The notes under the pieces were generated by a model. It was given only the letters and a program-made list of their open reading frames with translations, did no database searches and was not told the origin of the DNA. A stretch of 64,000 nt of DNA from Scylla paramamosain. Taxonomy: Eukaryota > Arthropoda > Malacostraca > Decapoda > Portunidae. This document shows, one piece after another, positions 56,362-64,000 of the stretch (its first letter is position 1; every line of letters begins with the position of its first letter). The translations under genes were made by a program, and so were the position numbers. The DNA lies in the NCBI RefSeq assembly GCF_035594125.1, contig NC_087163.1:959001-1023000 (forward strand), given 5' to 3'.

Positions 56362-64000
<7,639 letters not shown>

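Overview
This window reads as arthropod nuclear DNA, most likely a decapod crustacean. This is inferred from four things: interstitial arrays of the arthropod telomere pentamer TTAGG; very dense dinucleotide microsatellites ((AC)n, (AG)n, (AT)n, some over 180 bp); small exons with GT-AG introns; and arthropod-type gene families (methuselah-like GPCR, divergent ionotropic receptor, pacifastin domains). All gene identities come from reading translated exons by eye against remembered family patterns; no search was run.

Positions 1-36650 are a direct tandem repeat: three units of about 11.5-12.6 kb (1-12574, 12575-24089, 24090-35769) and the start of a fourth (35770-36650). Each unit holds, left to right, the middle exons of an MSK-type (RPS6KA5-like) kinase on the minus strand; a junction where that gene is fused to the first two coding exons of an MFSD10-like transporter (minus strand); TTAGG-like arrays; AC/AG microsatellites; an AAAACACC-type degenerate minisatellite; the last five exons of EIF2B2 (eIF2B beta, plus strand) with a pogo/Tigger-like mini-transposon in the final intron; and the C-terminal kinase exons of MSK (minus strand). 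EIF2B2 copy 1 is dead (stop codon plus a 10-bp insertion). Copies 2 and 3 are clean except for a frame problem common to all three. The MSK material is degenerate everywhere (frameshifts, a stop codon, lost catalytic residues, a lost splice acceptor). A LINE replaced about 720 bp of MSK in units 1 and 2. At the right end the MSK copy continues into N-terminal-kinase exons (to about 37020), so the right edge keeps the pre-duplication arrangement.

From 38373 to 42577 (minus) lies a methuselah-like secretin-family GPCR. 42578-49480 has no intact gene, only a broken THAP zinc finger, a decayed LINE, microsatellites and a compound GT minisatellite. 49481-55994 (plus) is an eleven-exon ionotropic receptor gene whose exon phases join into a 677-residue protein with ligand-binding lobes and pore. 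55995-59065 is mainly repeats. From 59066 to the window end (plus) is a secreted protein with signal peptide, two Cys-rich VWC-like modules, a VWD domain, a Cys-rich linker, two pacifastin modules and at least three Kunitz modules; the gene runs off the window.

The most unusual items are the mosaic triplication with its MFSD10/MSK fusion joint, and the VWD-pacifastin-Kunitz protein whose Kunitz P1 residues are Glu, Glu and Thr instead of Lys/Arg.
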